Counted from the first letter of the stretch, positions 53,433 to 63,837 are shown. The stretch is DNA of 64,000 nt from Luteitalea sp. (GCA_009377495.1 WHTZ01000025.1:1-64000); one strand, 5' to 3'. The notes: generated by a model not told the origin, from the sequence alone. Translations and numbers: made by a program.

Positions 53433-53943
53433 GCCTTTCCGCCTCGAGACACCGCGCACGTTCATGCGAGAGATCCTCGGCAACGACTTCGAGTTCCTCC
53501 TCGAGATGATGAGCGACCCCGAGGTGATGAGGTACTACCCGAAGCCGTCGACGGCGAAGGAAGTCCACGAGCTCATCGATCGCATGCGTACGTGCTATCG
53601 CAGAGACGGGTTTGGACTGTGGCTTGTGGTGCATCGCGAAGCCGGCTATCCGCTCGGTCGCGTTGGGCTGGTCCGGCAACAGGTCAACGGCGTCGACGAG
53701 GTCGAGGTTGGATACATGATCCACCGGCCGTTCTGGCGCCAGGGCCTCGCCACCGAGACCGCAACAGCGGTCCGAGACTACGCCTTCCGCGATCTCCGGC
53801 TCCCGCGCGTGATCTCGCTGATTCGGCCCGAGAACGCGGCCTCACGGGGTGTGGCGCGGAAGCTGGGGATGGAGGTCAGGGGACGCTGGCAGCACGCGGG
53901 CCTCGAGCACCTGGTCTTTGCCGTCGACCCGCCGCCCGCTTGA
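53431..53943 (+). CDS. GNAT acetyltransferase, RimJ/RimL type
   Basis: 170 residues. LETPRTFMREILGNDFEFLL, DPEVMRYYPKPSTAKEV, then VEVGYMIHRPFWRQGLATET (acetyl-CoA loop RQGLAT) and RPENAASRGVARKLGMEV. RimJ/RimL relatives acetylate ribosomal-protein or small-molecule amino groups. Start codon GTG 53431. It appears intact although debris borders it on the upstream side. Confidence 0.88.
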   Translation: MPFRLETPRTFMREILGNDFEFLLEMMSDPEVMRYYPKPSTAKEVHELIDRMRTCYRRDGFGLWLVVHREAGYPLGRVGLVRQQVNGVDEVEVGYMIHRPFWRQGLATETATAVRDYAFRDLRLPRVISLIRPENAASRGVARKLGMEVRGRWQHAGLEHLVFAVDPPPA

Positions 53944-53986
53944 AGCTTCGTCGTCTCACACGAGACATGTGATTCCCAGTTTTAGG

Positions 53987-55738
53987 CTACAGGCTCTTCC
54001 AGCGCCGCGCGCTCAGGTCCCAGTAGATCACGGCGCCCGCAGCCAGACCGGCGGCGAGCAGGAGGAGGCTGCTCGCCGTGCTCCCGAACAGGAAGTGACC
54101 GACGCCGAAGAGCACCGAATACACGAGCACCACGCCGCACACCCAGTCCACAAAGAGCCACCCGTAACGACTGTCCGGCTTGACCTCCGGCACCTCTTCG
54201 CGGAGGCGCCTCCAGCCGATGCCACCCGGGTGGACGCGCCGGTAAAAGCGGATCAGGTGCTGCCGCTCCACGGGCGGGGTCAGGAAGGTGACGGCCAGCC
54301 ATACCACGGTGGTCACTCCAACGATGTAGAAGAGCGTGTCGGGAAAGGCAGCGTCCGAGTAAACCTTGAGGTACCCGTAGACCAGAAAGGGCGTGATGGT
54401 CGCTGAGATTTCGCTCCAGGCATTGATGCGCCACCAGTAGAATCGCAGGATGAGCACCAGTCCCAATCCGGCCCCGGCCTCGATGATGAACTGCCAAGCA
54501 CCCGAGATCGTCTGGATGACCAGGGTCACGAGGATCGACGCCACCATCATCAGGAAGGTCGCCATGCGTGAGACGAAGACGTAGTGTTTCTCTGAGCCGT
54601 CCATCTTGACGAACCGCTTGTAGAAGTCGTTCACGATGTAAGAGGTTCCCCAGTTCAGCTGTGTGGCGATGGTGGACATGTAGGCCGCGAAGAAGGCGGC
54701 CACGAGAAGGCCCTTGATTCCGGCGGGTAGAAAGTCACGCATCGCATAGATGTAGCCCAGTCTTTTCTCGTCGGCGCCTAGGTCTGGATAGAGGACTAGA
54801 CTGGCAAGGCCGACGAGGATCCAGGGCCATGGCCGCAAGCAGTAGTGGGCGATGGTGAACCAGAGCGTGGCCAGCAGCGCGTGCCTCTCGTCCTTCGACG
54901 ACATCATTCGCTGAGCAATGAAACCCCCTCCGCCAGGTTCAGCGCCCGGATACCAGGCGGCCCACCATTGGATGAAGATGTAAGCGACAAAGGCACTCAC
55001 GGTCAGCGCGAGGACCCCACCCGCCGCCGCTTCGGCGCCGGAGCCGACAGCCGGCGTAAATTGCAAGGCCCAGTCGGGCAGTTTTTCCTGCAAGCCGGTG
55101 ACGCCGCCGACCTGGGGAAGCGAGAGCACGACGAATGCCAGCACGATTGTGCCGATCATCGCGACGACGAATTGAAGGGCATCTGTAACCACGACCCCCC
55201 AGAGTCCGGAAAGGGCCGAGTAGATCGCCACCACCAGCATCGCGCCAAAGACGTAAAAGTGAACCTGAGACTCAGGGACGTCGAGCATCCCCACCAGAAT
55301 GGAGGCCATCGCCAGGTTGACCCAGCCCATGACCACGGTGTTGATGAACAAGCCTAGATAGAGCGCCCGGAATCCGCGCAGGAATGCACCCGATTTCCCT
55401 GAATAGCGCAGTTCGATGAACTCCACGTCGGTCAACACCCCTGCTCGACGCCAGAGCCGGGCAAAGAAGAAGACGGTCAGGACCGACCCGAAGAGAAAGT
55501 TCCACCACAGCCAGTTGCCGGCGATGCCGTTTTGCGCCACCAGTTCGGTGACCGCCAGCGGTGTGTCGGCCGCGAAGGTCGTGGCCACCATGGCGGTACC
55601 GGCCAGCCACCAGGGCAGATTGCGGCCTGAGAGAAAGAACTCTTCTATGCTCTTTCCCGCCCGCCGGGAGTAATAGGCCGCGATTCCGAAGCTGACCACG
55701 AAATAGAGGATGACGATGAGCCAGTCAATGGTAGCCAT
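53987..55738 (-). CDS. Sodium:solute symporter (SSS family)
   Basis: 583 residues from ATG 55738, starting MATIDWLIVILYFVVSFGIA. About 13 or 14 membrane helices. SSS marks include GRNLPWWLAGTAMVATTFAA followed by DTPLA, and STIATQLNWGTSYIVNDFYK (sodium-site helix). It imports a sugar, amino acid or related nutrient with sodium. The size fits the sugar-type branch. It is monocistronic. Confidence 0.9.
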   Translation of the reverse strand: MATIDWLIVILYFVVSFGIAAYYSRRAGKSIEEFFLSGRNLPWWLAGTAMVATTFAADTPLAVTELVAQNGIAGNWLWWNFLFGSVLTVFFFARLWRRAGVLTDVEFIELRYSGKSGAFLRGFRALYLGLFINTVVMGWVNLAMASILVGMLDVPESQVHFYVFGAMLVVAIYSALSGLWGVVVTDALQFVVAMIGTIVLAFVVLSLPQVGGVTGLQEKLPDWALQFTPAVGSGAEAAAGGVLALTVSAFVAYIFIQWWAAWYPGAEPGGGGFIAQRMMSSKDERHALLATLWFTIAHYCLRPWPWILVGLASLVLYPDLGADEKRLGYIYAMRDFLPAGIKGLLVAAFFAAYMSTIATQLNWGTSYIVNDFYKRFVKMDGSEKHYVFVSRMATFLMMVASILVTLVIQTISGAWQFIIEAGAGLGLVLILRFYWWRINAWSEISATITPFLVYGYLKVYSDAAFPDTLFYIVGVTTVVWLAVTFLTPPVERQHLIRFYRRVHPGGIGWRRLREEVPEVKPDSRYGWLFVDWVCGVVLVYSVLFGVGHFLFGSTASSLLLLAAGLAAGAVIYWDLSARRWKSL

Positions 55739-55822
55739 GGGCCTGGAGGGACGATGGTCGTTACGATGTGGAAATGGTACGTCTTTCAACACCGCGCGAC
55801 CATGACGATCGACAAACTGCCC

Positions 55823-56055
55823 TCACGCGTCGTCAGAGACGTCTCGCCACGGCAGGGCACACCGTCGTCCGTTCACTCGAAGGGTCGTTTCTGGTCTGAG
55901 TGTCTGCAGGAGGTCTCGAACGCATTTCCGCCACACGTCTATCCGTTCCTTCAGCGGGCGAGACTGCCTGACGCGTGATACGACCACAATGGCCGGGGAC
56001 TGCTTGACCCAACAGGAAGTCATCGTCCTGGGTCAGGAACAGCACGTGGTCACCA
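55823..56055 (-). pseudogene. DUF5615 PIN-like protein fragment, frameshifted
   Basis: One frame gives DHVLFLTQDDDFL and the next gives AIVVVSRVRQSRPLKERIDV followed by WRKCVRDLL; both belong to DUF5615 (PIN-like, Mut7-C related). The N-terminal part is missing and abuts a permease fragment. Confidence 0.5.
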
Positions 56056-56074
56056 GGCAATTTTCTGGTTGGTC

Positions 56075-56398
56075 GTGCAGGATGTGGATCGTCCCGACTG
56101 CATTCTCATCGGGTCGTTCGCTGATGTCCTGCGCAATGGCCGGCACCGATGAGGCGGTCACGCTCGTCACGCCCGGCTGTGCCGCCAGCTCGTCCTCGAG
56201 CCGCTCAAACAGGACATGCGCACGCTCCGGTGTGTACCCATTCTGCTCGCGTGCGATGTGGAACGTGACGAGGCGGTCGATCGTCAGGCCGAGGTCCACG
56301 CGGCTCACGTTCATCAAGCTCTTGATGAAGAGGCCGGCCGCGACGAGCAGCGTCATTGAGAGCCCAATTTGCGCCATGGCGAGCGCGATGCGGTGGAC
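56075..56398 (-). pseudogene. ADOP permease internal fragment
   Basis: About 105 codons: VHRIALAMAQIGLSMTLLVA followed by AGLFIKSLMNVSRVDLG, FHIAREQNGYTPERAHVLFE, LAAQPGVTSVTASSVP. This is the middle of an ADOP permease after the first FtsX unit. Both ends are cut, on the left by DUF5615 debris and on the right by IS91-type debris. Confidence 0.75.
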
Positions 56399-56539
56399 GC
56401 TGCGCCGGTGCTGGCCGGGATCGCGGGCGCGTCGGTCCAAGGGCGGGTAGCGCTCCGATCCCGGGCCGGAGCGGAGTGTCGATGCGGTGCGTCGCTCAAG
56501 CCGCTCGGGATCTCGCTCCTCGGTCCCTGTCACGCGCGT

Positions 56540-56746
56540 TGGAATGGCGTTGATCTTCATGCCGGCGTCGTGGTGCCGGCGGGCGACCGGCGGCGCCTCG
56601 AGCGCGTCTGTCGGTACGCGGTGCGCCTGCCGGTGGCGCACGACCGGATCCAGGTGACCGACGCCGGGCAGGTGCTCCTGGAGCTCCGGCACCGCTGGGC
56701 GGACGGGACCACCCACCTGCTGTTCGACCCAGCTGTTGGACTTCAT
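56540..56746 (+). pseudogene. IS91-family (Y2) transposase fragment
   Basis: About 65 codons: VDLHAGVVVPAGDRRRLERV followed by CRYAVRLPVAHDRIQVTDAG and QVLLELRHRWADGTTHLLFD. This is a highly conserved C-terminal stretch of IS91/IS801-type rolling-circle transposases. The catalytic part is missing. Confidence 0.75.
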
Positions 56747-56825
56747 CGAGGATGACGAGACCACGCAGCTCGCGCAGCCGCAGCAGCGGTTCGCGAGAGT
56801 GTATCTCGCGTCTCCAATGGTCGAG
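56736..56825 (-). pseudogene. DUF4143-type ATPase, Walker B fragment
   Basis: Thirty codons read LDHWRREIHSREPLLRLREL followed by RGLVILDEVQ. LDEVQ is the Walker B of AAA_14 ATPases. It is joined to the IS91 fragment. Confidence 0.4.
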
Positions 56826-56828
56826 TTT

Positions 56829-56850
56829 ACTCGTTCCGGCCGGAACGAGT
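56829..56850. repeat. Perfect 22-bp palindrome
   Basis: ACTCGTTCCGG followed directly by its reverse complement. It lies at the upstream edge of the Walker B fragment. From 56851 to 57122 I see no gene. Confidence 0.6.
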
Positions 56851-57122
56851 TGAAAATCTGCGTACTCGGTCGACGCGACCTCGACATCGACGCGCATGGT
56901 GTCGACGAGGTGAATCCTTGCACGCCGCTCTCGGCCACGCCTCCCGAATAGAAGCAGTCAGATCCTGTATTCTCTACCTACAGACACAGCTGTTCGCCCT
57001 TGACACACGTCCGGTGCGGCGACAATCATCGCTCAGCGTCAACGTGTAGCAGTGTGTGAGGAGGGGTCGGCGCGGCGTGTCGCCGTCGCGGGGCTGGGTC
57101 TCCGAGCCGGGAGGTCACAGTT

Positions 57123-58310
57123 ATGCCGCATCGTATGCGACGAAGAGAGTTTCTGGTAGGGGGCAGTCGAGCCGCGCTTAGTGTGTCTCTCCTCCCACTT
57201 GTGGCATGTTCACAAGATGATCAGAGATCCGCCGAACTAGAGCAGAGCGCTCCTTGGGAAATCCTGATTGCTGACTTGGAGACACAGATTCCGCAACTGA
57301 TGGAAGAAGCCATCGTTCCGGGGCTTTCCATCGCCGTCATCAAGGACGGGACATTGCTTTGGCGTCGAGGGTTTGGTATCAAGGACAGCGAGTCGAACGA
57401 ACCTGTTGATAGCGGCACCATATTTGAAGCGGGGTCCGTGAGCAAGCCCGTGTTTGCCTATGCCGTGATGAAACTGTGTGAAAAGGGCGTCATCGGTCTC
57501 GATACGCCTCTGACCGAGTACATCTCTGAACGATTTCTGGTCGACACCGTCGTGCCTGAGGGCAAGGGGCTGGTAGAAGTAGAGGGTGATCCGAGGCTAA
57601 AGCTCATTACCGCCCGTCACGTGCTGTCCCATAGCAGTGGGTTTCAAAACTGGCGGTCGGAGAAAGAGCCCTTGAAGATCCATTTCACACCCGGCGAGGA
57701 GTATCTCTATTCCGGTGAAGGCTACAGTTATCTACAATCGGTGGTGACCCATTTAACAGGTCAACCGATAGAACCGTACATGACAGAGAACCTTTTTGTG
57801 CCGTTTGGCATGACATCTAGTAGTTATGTCTGGAATGACACATTTGAAAAGCATGCGGCACGACCCCATGATCCTGAGGGAGAACCGTTGGCTAAGAGGA
57901 AGGGGACAGCAACAGCTGCGGCAAGATATGCCTCGGCAGGCGGCCTGCGCGGGACGCCGACAGACTTGGCGAAACTTATAATCGAAGTCATCGACCCGAA
58001 AGAGAGCGATGCGTTTCGACTCAAGAAAGACAGCCTTGAGGAAATGCTCCGTCCGCAGGTGAAAGTTCCACAGGAAGAGTCTGATCCGTATTCGAGCTCA
58101 TGGGCGCTGGGGTGGCAGATAATACACGCCGAGACTGGTAACGTTATTACCCATGGGGGATATAATGAGGGGTTTGTTACCCGTGTCGTAGCGTCTGTCG
58201 AAGGGAAATATGGCTACGTCATAATGACGAACGGCGACAACGGAGGCGAGGTCCTCCAGAAGTTGATTCTCGGGGATACGACGCTGAATCGCTTAGTTGC
58301 GGCTGGTTAA
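57123..58310 (+). CDS. Exported serine hydrolase (class C beta-lactamase / EstB-like)
   Basis: 395 residues. A signal with RRREF and a possible lipobox (LLPLVAC) is followed by the beta-lactamase fold. The catalytic Ser is in EAGSVSKPVF (S105-V-S-K108), Tyr in LYSGEGYSYL and HGG in ITHGGYNEG. The middle YSG replaces the usual YSN, so it is more likely an esterase or D-amino-peptidase-like enzyme than a beta-lactamase. Base composition is clearly more AT-rich than neighbours, which suggests transfer. Confidence 0.87.
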   Translation: MPHRMRRREFLVGGSRAALSVSLLPLVACSQDDQRSAELEQSAPWEILIADLETQIPQLMEEAIVPGLSIAVIKDGTLLWRRGFGIKDSESNEPVDSGTIFEAGSVSKPVFAYAVMKLCEKGVIGLDTPLTEYISERFLVDTVVPEGKGLVEVEGDPRLKLITARHVLSHSSGFQNWRSEKEPLKIHFTPGEEYLYSGEGYSYLQSVVTHLTGQPIEPYMTENLFVPFGMTSSSYVWNDTFEKHAARPHDPEGEPLAKRKGTATAAARYASAGGLRGTPTDLAKLIIEVIDPKESDAFRLKKDSLEEMLRPQVKVPQEESDPYSSSWALGWQIIHAETGNVITHGGYNEGFVTRVVASVEGKYGYVIMTNGDNGGEVLQKLILGDTTLNRLVAAG

Positions 58311-58433
58311 AACGGGCAGCACGTGGTGACGAGGCGCAGCACCGATCGGGCAGGTCGTGGTCGGACCTGGTGGATGTCGAGCCGGCCAGCGTGCCGGAGT
58401 CTTCATATGCCGTCCTCCTGAAGGTTCCCGGGC

Positions 58434-61014
58434 CTATTCTTCGCGCAACGCCATCAGAGGATGTATTCGTGCCGCCCGCACGGCGGGCACCAGTGCGCCG
58501 GCCGCGGCAACGACTCCCAGGCCAAGCATCGCCACCGCGATGGTGATCGGATCGAGGGGCTCGACGCCGTAAAGGAGACTCTCGACGTAGCGGGCCAGCG
58601 CCCAGATGACGGGCAGCGCGACACCGAATCCCACCAGGACGAGGCTCACGGCCTCGCGCAGAAACAGCCACGCGACGCGGCTGGACAGCGCGCCAAGCGC
58701 CATGCGGATGCCGATCTCACGCGTGCGCCGCATGACCGTGTAGGCCATCACGCCGTAGAGTCCGATGACTGCCAGCAAGGTCGCCAGCGCGGCGAATACA
58801 CTCGAGAGCGCGGCCACGAGTCGCTCTCCGCGGAGCGAGCGCTCCACTTGTCGCTCCATGGTGGCCATGTTCAAGAGCGGCAGGTCGGGTTCTATCTCCC
58901 GAGCCGTGCGCCTGAGCAGAGGGAATATCGCTTCGGGCGCCTGCCTCGTCTGGACATGCACTGTGGCACGCATGGGATCCGCACTTTCCAGGAACGGAAA
59001 GAAGAGCTGTGGCCGTACGTCCTCTCGGAGTCCCTCAGATTTCGCGTTCTCAACAACGCCGACGATCTCGATGGGTGTCGGTGTCCCAGGGTCGCCACCG
59101 AAACCAACGCGGCCCCCAATCGGATTCTTCCCTTCAAAGTACACGTCGACAAAGCGTTGGTTTGCGATGGCAATACTGAAGCCGTCCACCCAGCTAAGTT
59201 CACCCTCGCCCGGCGGTGTGAGCCGCGCGTCCTGCGGCGTAAAGTCGCGCCCACTCAGCAGAGGGATACCCATCGTCTCGAAGTAGCCTGGAGTCACGGC
59301 GTTGTTGGAGACCCGGACATCCTCACCTTCTTCAGCGGCGTAACCTTCAACGGTCATCCCGCTGCTCCACTGCTCCCCCTGTAATAGTGGACCGAGCGTG
59401 AGCGCAACGCTGGTCACGCCTGGCAGCGCTGACACACGCTCCACGAGGGTCTTGTAGAACTGCTGGGCATGTGCACCGGAGTAGCCACTGAGCGAAGCTT
59501 CGACATCGAAGGAAACAAGATTCCTCGTGACAAACCCCGGATCCTGCGCAGCGAGGTTTCGCAGGCTACGGACGAAGAGACCAGCACCGGTGAGCAACAG
59601 CACGGAGAGTGCCACTTGCGCCACCACGAGCGCCTTTCGGAGGCGTACCGGACCTCCACCGACCACGCCCAGGGACTGATCCTTGAGCGTCGCCCCGAGG
59701 CTCGGTTGCGTGACTTGCCACGCGGGAACGAGACCGAAGACAACCCCGGTTGCGAGGGCGACACCAGCAGTGAACGCGAGCACGCGCGCGTCCGGAGAAC
59801 CGGTCACGCTGACCGAGCTTTCGGCGTCGAGGAGCAGCCGCAGTAGCAGCGTCGTGCCCCAGGACGCGAGGAGTAGGCCGCCGAGCGCCCCAAGCGATGC
59901 GAGCACCACGCTCTCGGCGAGCAGCGGCTGGATGACGCGCCACCGGCTTGCGCCAACGGTTAAACGAATCGCGACTTCACGCTGCCGACCCAGGCCGCGT
60001 GCGACGAACAGACCGGCGACGTTGGCGCAGGCGATCAGCAGCACGCCTCCGGCGATCGCCAGGAGCAGCCACAGCGGCTGTGTCAATGGGCCGCGCGGCT
60101 CGGAATAGCCCTGGTCGCCCGGGGCAAGCTCGATACGAGTCTCGAGAAACTGTCGCTTCGTGTAATCGGACGCTCTGGCAAAGTAGGAATCAGTGAGCTC
60201 ACGCTCACGCAGAGCGCGGAAGGAGGGCTGGAGGCGAGCCTGCGCCTGCTCGCGCATGACGCCAGGCCGCAGGCGTCCGAACACCTGCGCAAAGCGGCAG
60301 CGCTCGTCGTCGAGGCAGTTCCAGCCCGGCGTCATCTCGGCCTTCATCATCATGGGGACAAAGACCTGCGCGGCATTCGCGAGGTTGATCCCGCTGAAGC
60401 CCGCTTCGGCGACACCGATGATGGTGAACGGATGGCCGTTGATCGTGATCTCGCGCCCGCTAACGGATGGCTCGCCTGCGAAGCGGGTTTGCCAGTAGGC
60501 ATGACTCAAGATCGCAGCAGAGTGCCCGCCCGGTACCTGGTCATCCTTGGGCGTGAAGAGGCGCCCGAGCGCCGGGCGCACGCCGAGCGCGGGGAAATAG
60601 GTACCCGAGACGAGCTCCCCCGGTGGCGAGCTCGGCTTGCCCGCGAGCGCCGATGTGCATCCTCCAATCGAACTTGGTGAACATGTCCGAGAAGACCCGG
60701 CTGTTGTCGCGGGCACCGACGCGCTCGGGGCCGCTCCCGCTCGCCGACTCTCGGAGCTCCTCGTACATCGGGTATGACATCGAAATACCGGCGCCCCAGC
60801 TGTCACCTTCCCACGCGCCCTCAAGCTGGAACTGCACGAGCTCGTGCGGCCGTTCGACAGGAAGCGGTCGGAGCAGGACCTGATCGACGAGCGTGAAGAT
60901 GGCCGCGGTGGCGCCGATGCCGAGCGCCAGGGACGCGACGGCCAGCGTTGTGAAGAAGGGCGCTTTCCGGAGTCCACGCACTGCATGGCGGAAGTCTGTG
61001 AGGACGTATCTCAT
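58434..61014 (-). pseudogene. ADOP (MacB/FtsX-type) ABC permease, one frameshift
   Basis: From ATG 61014: MRYVLTDFRHAVRGLRKAPF and VASLALGIGATAAIFTLVDQVLL, then near 60650 the frame must shift to continue SALAGKPSSPPGELVSGTYF through two FtsX domains and end RAARIHPLMALREE. Eight membrane helices are expected. The span is 2581 bases, not a multiple of three, which agrees with one net indel. ADOP permeases lack their own ATPase; none is beside it. With the frame corrected it would be about 860 residues, normal for the family. It is dead or carries a sequence error. Confidence 0.8.
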
Positions 61015-61249
61015 GAGCCAGCTCCCCGGCCCGCGAACGTGAAACGGATTCTTACTCACGTGCCGGCGTCCGCGATCGCATCGGTCAGCTTGAAGCACGC
61101 AAGGTCTGGGCCACCCGGACCAAGCGGCCAATCGGCACGGTCCCGACTACGGATGGCCTAGCAGGTGTCCCGCGCCGGTCACTCCTGTCCGTATCCGGGC
61201 AGGAGCAGCGAGGCCTGCCTCGCCGCTAATTTGGCACGTAGGGCAAGGC

Positions 61250-61345
61250 TCATTCGTGCCGCAACGTGCGGATGGGATTGATGCGCGCGGCGCGCATCGC
61301 CGGGATCAGACCGGCTGCAGCGGCGAGGACGGTCCTGCTACTCTT
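61250..61345 (-). pseudogene. ADOP permease C-terminal fragment
   Basis: The minus strand reads SRTVLAAAAGLIPAMRAARI followed by NPIRTLRHE and a stop. It is the end of another ADOP permease; 59 bases of it repeat at 53163-53221. Confidence 0.7.
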
Positions 61346-61362
61346 GCTTCGGAGGATATCGC

Positions 61363-63477
61363 ATGAGCGTTCATCAGAGCTGTCTCTCGCGCCGCGAGTT
61401 CGTCGGCACGACCGGCGCCCACGCCTTAGGAGCCGCTATCGCCAGCGCGCTGTGGCACACGCCCGTGCGCGGCCAACAACCGGCGAAGGACGCCGCGTCC
61501 AACGACATCCAGAAAGCGCCGCCACCGCTCAACCGTTTTTCGCGGATGATGCAGGAGTATGTCGTCGGGCAGGTCCGCGCCGCCGAGCAACGCCGGCTGA
61601 ACATCGTCAACGCTCTGCGCACGAAGGCCGACGCTGAGAAGTACGTCGCGTCGGTGCGGGCAGCGATCGCGCAATGTTTCGGCCCATTTCCGCCGAAGAC
61701 GCCGCTGAACCCGCGTATCACCGGCGTCATCGAACGCGATGCGTACCGCATCGAGAAGGTCCTGTTCGAGAGCCGCCCGGGGTTCCACGTCTCCGCGCAC
61801 CTGTACGTCCCGCAAGGCCGCACCTTTCCGCTCCCCGGCGTCGTCGGGAGCTGTGGCCACTCCGCCAACGGCAAGGCCGCCGAAACGTATCAGAGCTTCG
61901 CGCAGGGCCTCGCCCGGCTGGGGTACGTCGTCCTCATCTTTGATCCCATCGGCCAAGGAGAGCGCGTGCAGTACCCGAACGAGGAGATGACATCAACGGT
62001 CGGCGTTGGCGTCGGTGAGCACTTGCTGGCCGGCAACCAGCAGTACCTCGTCGGCGAGTTCTTCGGATCTTGGCGTGCGTGGGACACGATTCGCGCCCTC
62101 GACTTTTTGCTCACGCGAGATGAGGTCGATGCCCGGAACGTCGGGATGACCGGCAACTCTGGTGGCGGAACAATGACCACCTGGCTGTGCGGCGTCGACC
62201 AGCGCTGGACGATGGCCGCCCCGGCGTGCTTCGTGACCACCTTCCGCCGGAACGTCGAAAACGAGCTGCCGGCCGATATCGAACAGTGCCCGCCGCGCGT
62301 CCTGGCGCTGGGTCTCGACCACGAAGACTTCGTCGCCGCGCTGGCGCCAAAGCCTGTCATCATTCTCGCCAAGGAGCGCGACTACTTTGACGTCCGCGGC
62401 ACCGAGGAGGCGTTCGGCCGACTGAAGACGCTGTACCGCCTGCTGGGCGCAGAAGCCAACATTGCCCTTCATGTGGGTCCGACCTATCACGGGTACTCTC
62501 AGGAAAACCGAGAGGCGATGTACCGCTGGTTCAACGGCGTGACGAAGGTCTCCGACGCGCAGAACGAGCCGGACCTGACCATCGAGCCGGACGAACAGCT
62601 GTCCTGCGCGCCCGGCGGCCAGGTGAGCTCGCTGGGCTCGCACAGCATCCAGTCCTTCACTCGTCAGCGCTCACACGCCTTGCGGAAACAACGCACACTG
62701 TTGCCAGCCGAGACGCTCAAGGAAAGGGTCGCCGAGTTTTTGAAGCTCCGCGACCGCGACTCGCCTCCTGACTACCGCATCCTGCGCCCCTTACCGTCTC
62801 GTGGCTATCCGAAACCGTCCGCCCTCACTTACGCCGTCGAGACGGATCCGGGTGTCCACGCCATCGTCACACGACTGTACGACGAGCCACATCTGTCGCG
62901 TCCGCCGCGGGACCAGCCGCGGGCCGTTCTCTACGTGTCGCATCGCTCGGCAGACGTCGAGCTCGGTGATGAGCCGCTGGTCCGCGATCTGATCGCCGCC
63001 GAACCGAACGCTGGCTTCTACGCCTGCGACGTGCGTGGGATCGGCGACTCGCAGCCGGACACCTGTGGGGTGAATACCTTCCTCTCCCCCTACGGGAGTG
63101 ACTACTTCTACGCTGCTCACTCGATCATGCTCGATCGACCCTACCCGGCTCAGCGGACGCATGACGTGCTCTGTGTCCTCGATTGGCTCGTCGCGAACGA
63201 CCACCGAGAAGTGCACCTTGTCGCCAAGGGGTGGGGGGCCATCCCAGCAACCTTTGCGGCCCTGCTGTCGGACGCCGTCGTGCAGGTCACGTTGAAGAAC
63301 GCTCTCACGTCCTACACCGTCGTCGCCGAGGCCGAGCATTACGACTGGCCGCTCTCGTCGTTCCTGCCTGGCGTCCTGAAGCACTTCGACCTACCGGATT
63401 GCTACCGGGCATTGGCAGCCAAGAACCTCAAACAGGTGGAACCGTGGGAGCCGACATATAGACGGAACCTCGCTTGA
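61363..63477 (+). CDS. Exported double-domain esterase (acetylxylan-esterase-like)
   Basis: 704 residues. Tat signal (SRREFVGTTGA). The first alpha/beta hydrolase domain (about 120-405) has VSAHLYVPQG, GSCGHSANGK and the nucleophile GMTGNSGGGTMT, with His in HVGPTYHGYSQE. A second hydrolase-like domain (about 500-690) has YACDVRGIGDSQPD and HLVAKGWGAIPATFA; the nucleophile position is Trp, so this half is probably inactive. It likely removes acetyl or other acyl groups from a polysaccharide. Confidence 0.85.
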   Translation: MSVHQSCLSRREFVGTTGAHALGAAIASALWHTPVRGQQPAKDAASNDIQKAPPPLNRFSRMMQEYVVGQVRAAEQRRLNIVNALRTKADAEKYVASVRAAIAQCFGPFPPKTPLNPRITGVIERDAYRIEKVLFESRPGFHVSAHLYVPQGRTFPLPGVVGSCGHSANGKAAETYQSFAQGLARLGYVVLIFDPIGQGERVQYPNEEMTSTVGVGVGEHLLAGNQQYLVGEFFGSWRAWDTIRALDFLLTRDEVDARNVGMTGNSGGGTMTTWLCGVDQRWTMAAPACFVTTFRRNVENELPADIEQCPPRVLALGLDHEDFVAALAPKPVIILAKERDYFDVRGTEEAFGRLKTLYRLLGAEANIALHVGPTYHGYSQENREAMYRWFNGVTKVSDAQNEPDLTIEPDEQLSCAPGGQVSSLGSHSIQSFTRQRSHALRKQRTLLPAETLKERVAEFLKLRDRDSPPDYRILRPLPSRGYPKPSALTYAVETDPGVHAIVTRLYDEPHLSRPPRDQPRAVLYVSHRSADVELGDEPLVRDLIAAEPNAGFYACDVRGIGDSQPDTCGVNTFLSPYGSDYFYAAHSIMLDRPYPAQRTHDVLCVLDWLVANDHREVHLVAKGWGAIPATFAALLSDAVVQVTLKNALTSYTVVAEAEHYDWPLSSFLPGVLKHFDLPDCYRALAAKNLKQVEPWEPTYRRNLA

Positions 63478-63690
63478 CACCGCGCGCGGCCTGTGCCATC
63501 GTCCCCCTTCACGTTGAACGCGACTGAGTGATTCTTCGGTCCAGGGACCTGGCCGTTCACCCCCGCACGACGGGCGGTGTCTGTGGAGTGCGTCTGTGAC
63601 GGCGATCGCGAGGCGCCGGGTGGCGCTGATCTACGACGCGAGGCGAGCGTACGATGAGGATACGCCGCGCGTGGGTGTCATCCCTCACTC
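63478..63690. other. Non-coding stretch, no feature seen
   Basis: No convincing gene, hairpin or promoter recognised; short unrelated open frames only. Confidence 0.4.
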
Positions 63691-63760
63691 GTAGTGCAAC
63701 GCCCGGGTCGGATCCACCCGTGACGCGCGCCGTGCTGGTCGCACGCTACCGGCAATGGTG
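63691..63760 (-). pseudogene. ADOP permease C-terminal fragment
   Basis: Minus strand: RPARRASRVDPTRALHYE and a stop, the standard ADOP ending. Nothing else of the gene is present. Confidence 0.6.
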
Positions 63761-63837
63761 TCGACAGCGGCTGGGCGACGCGTTCCCTGGCAGCTCTTCG
63801 TGCGCGTTCTGTTCGGTTGGCGCCGACCAACCGTATC

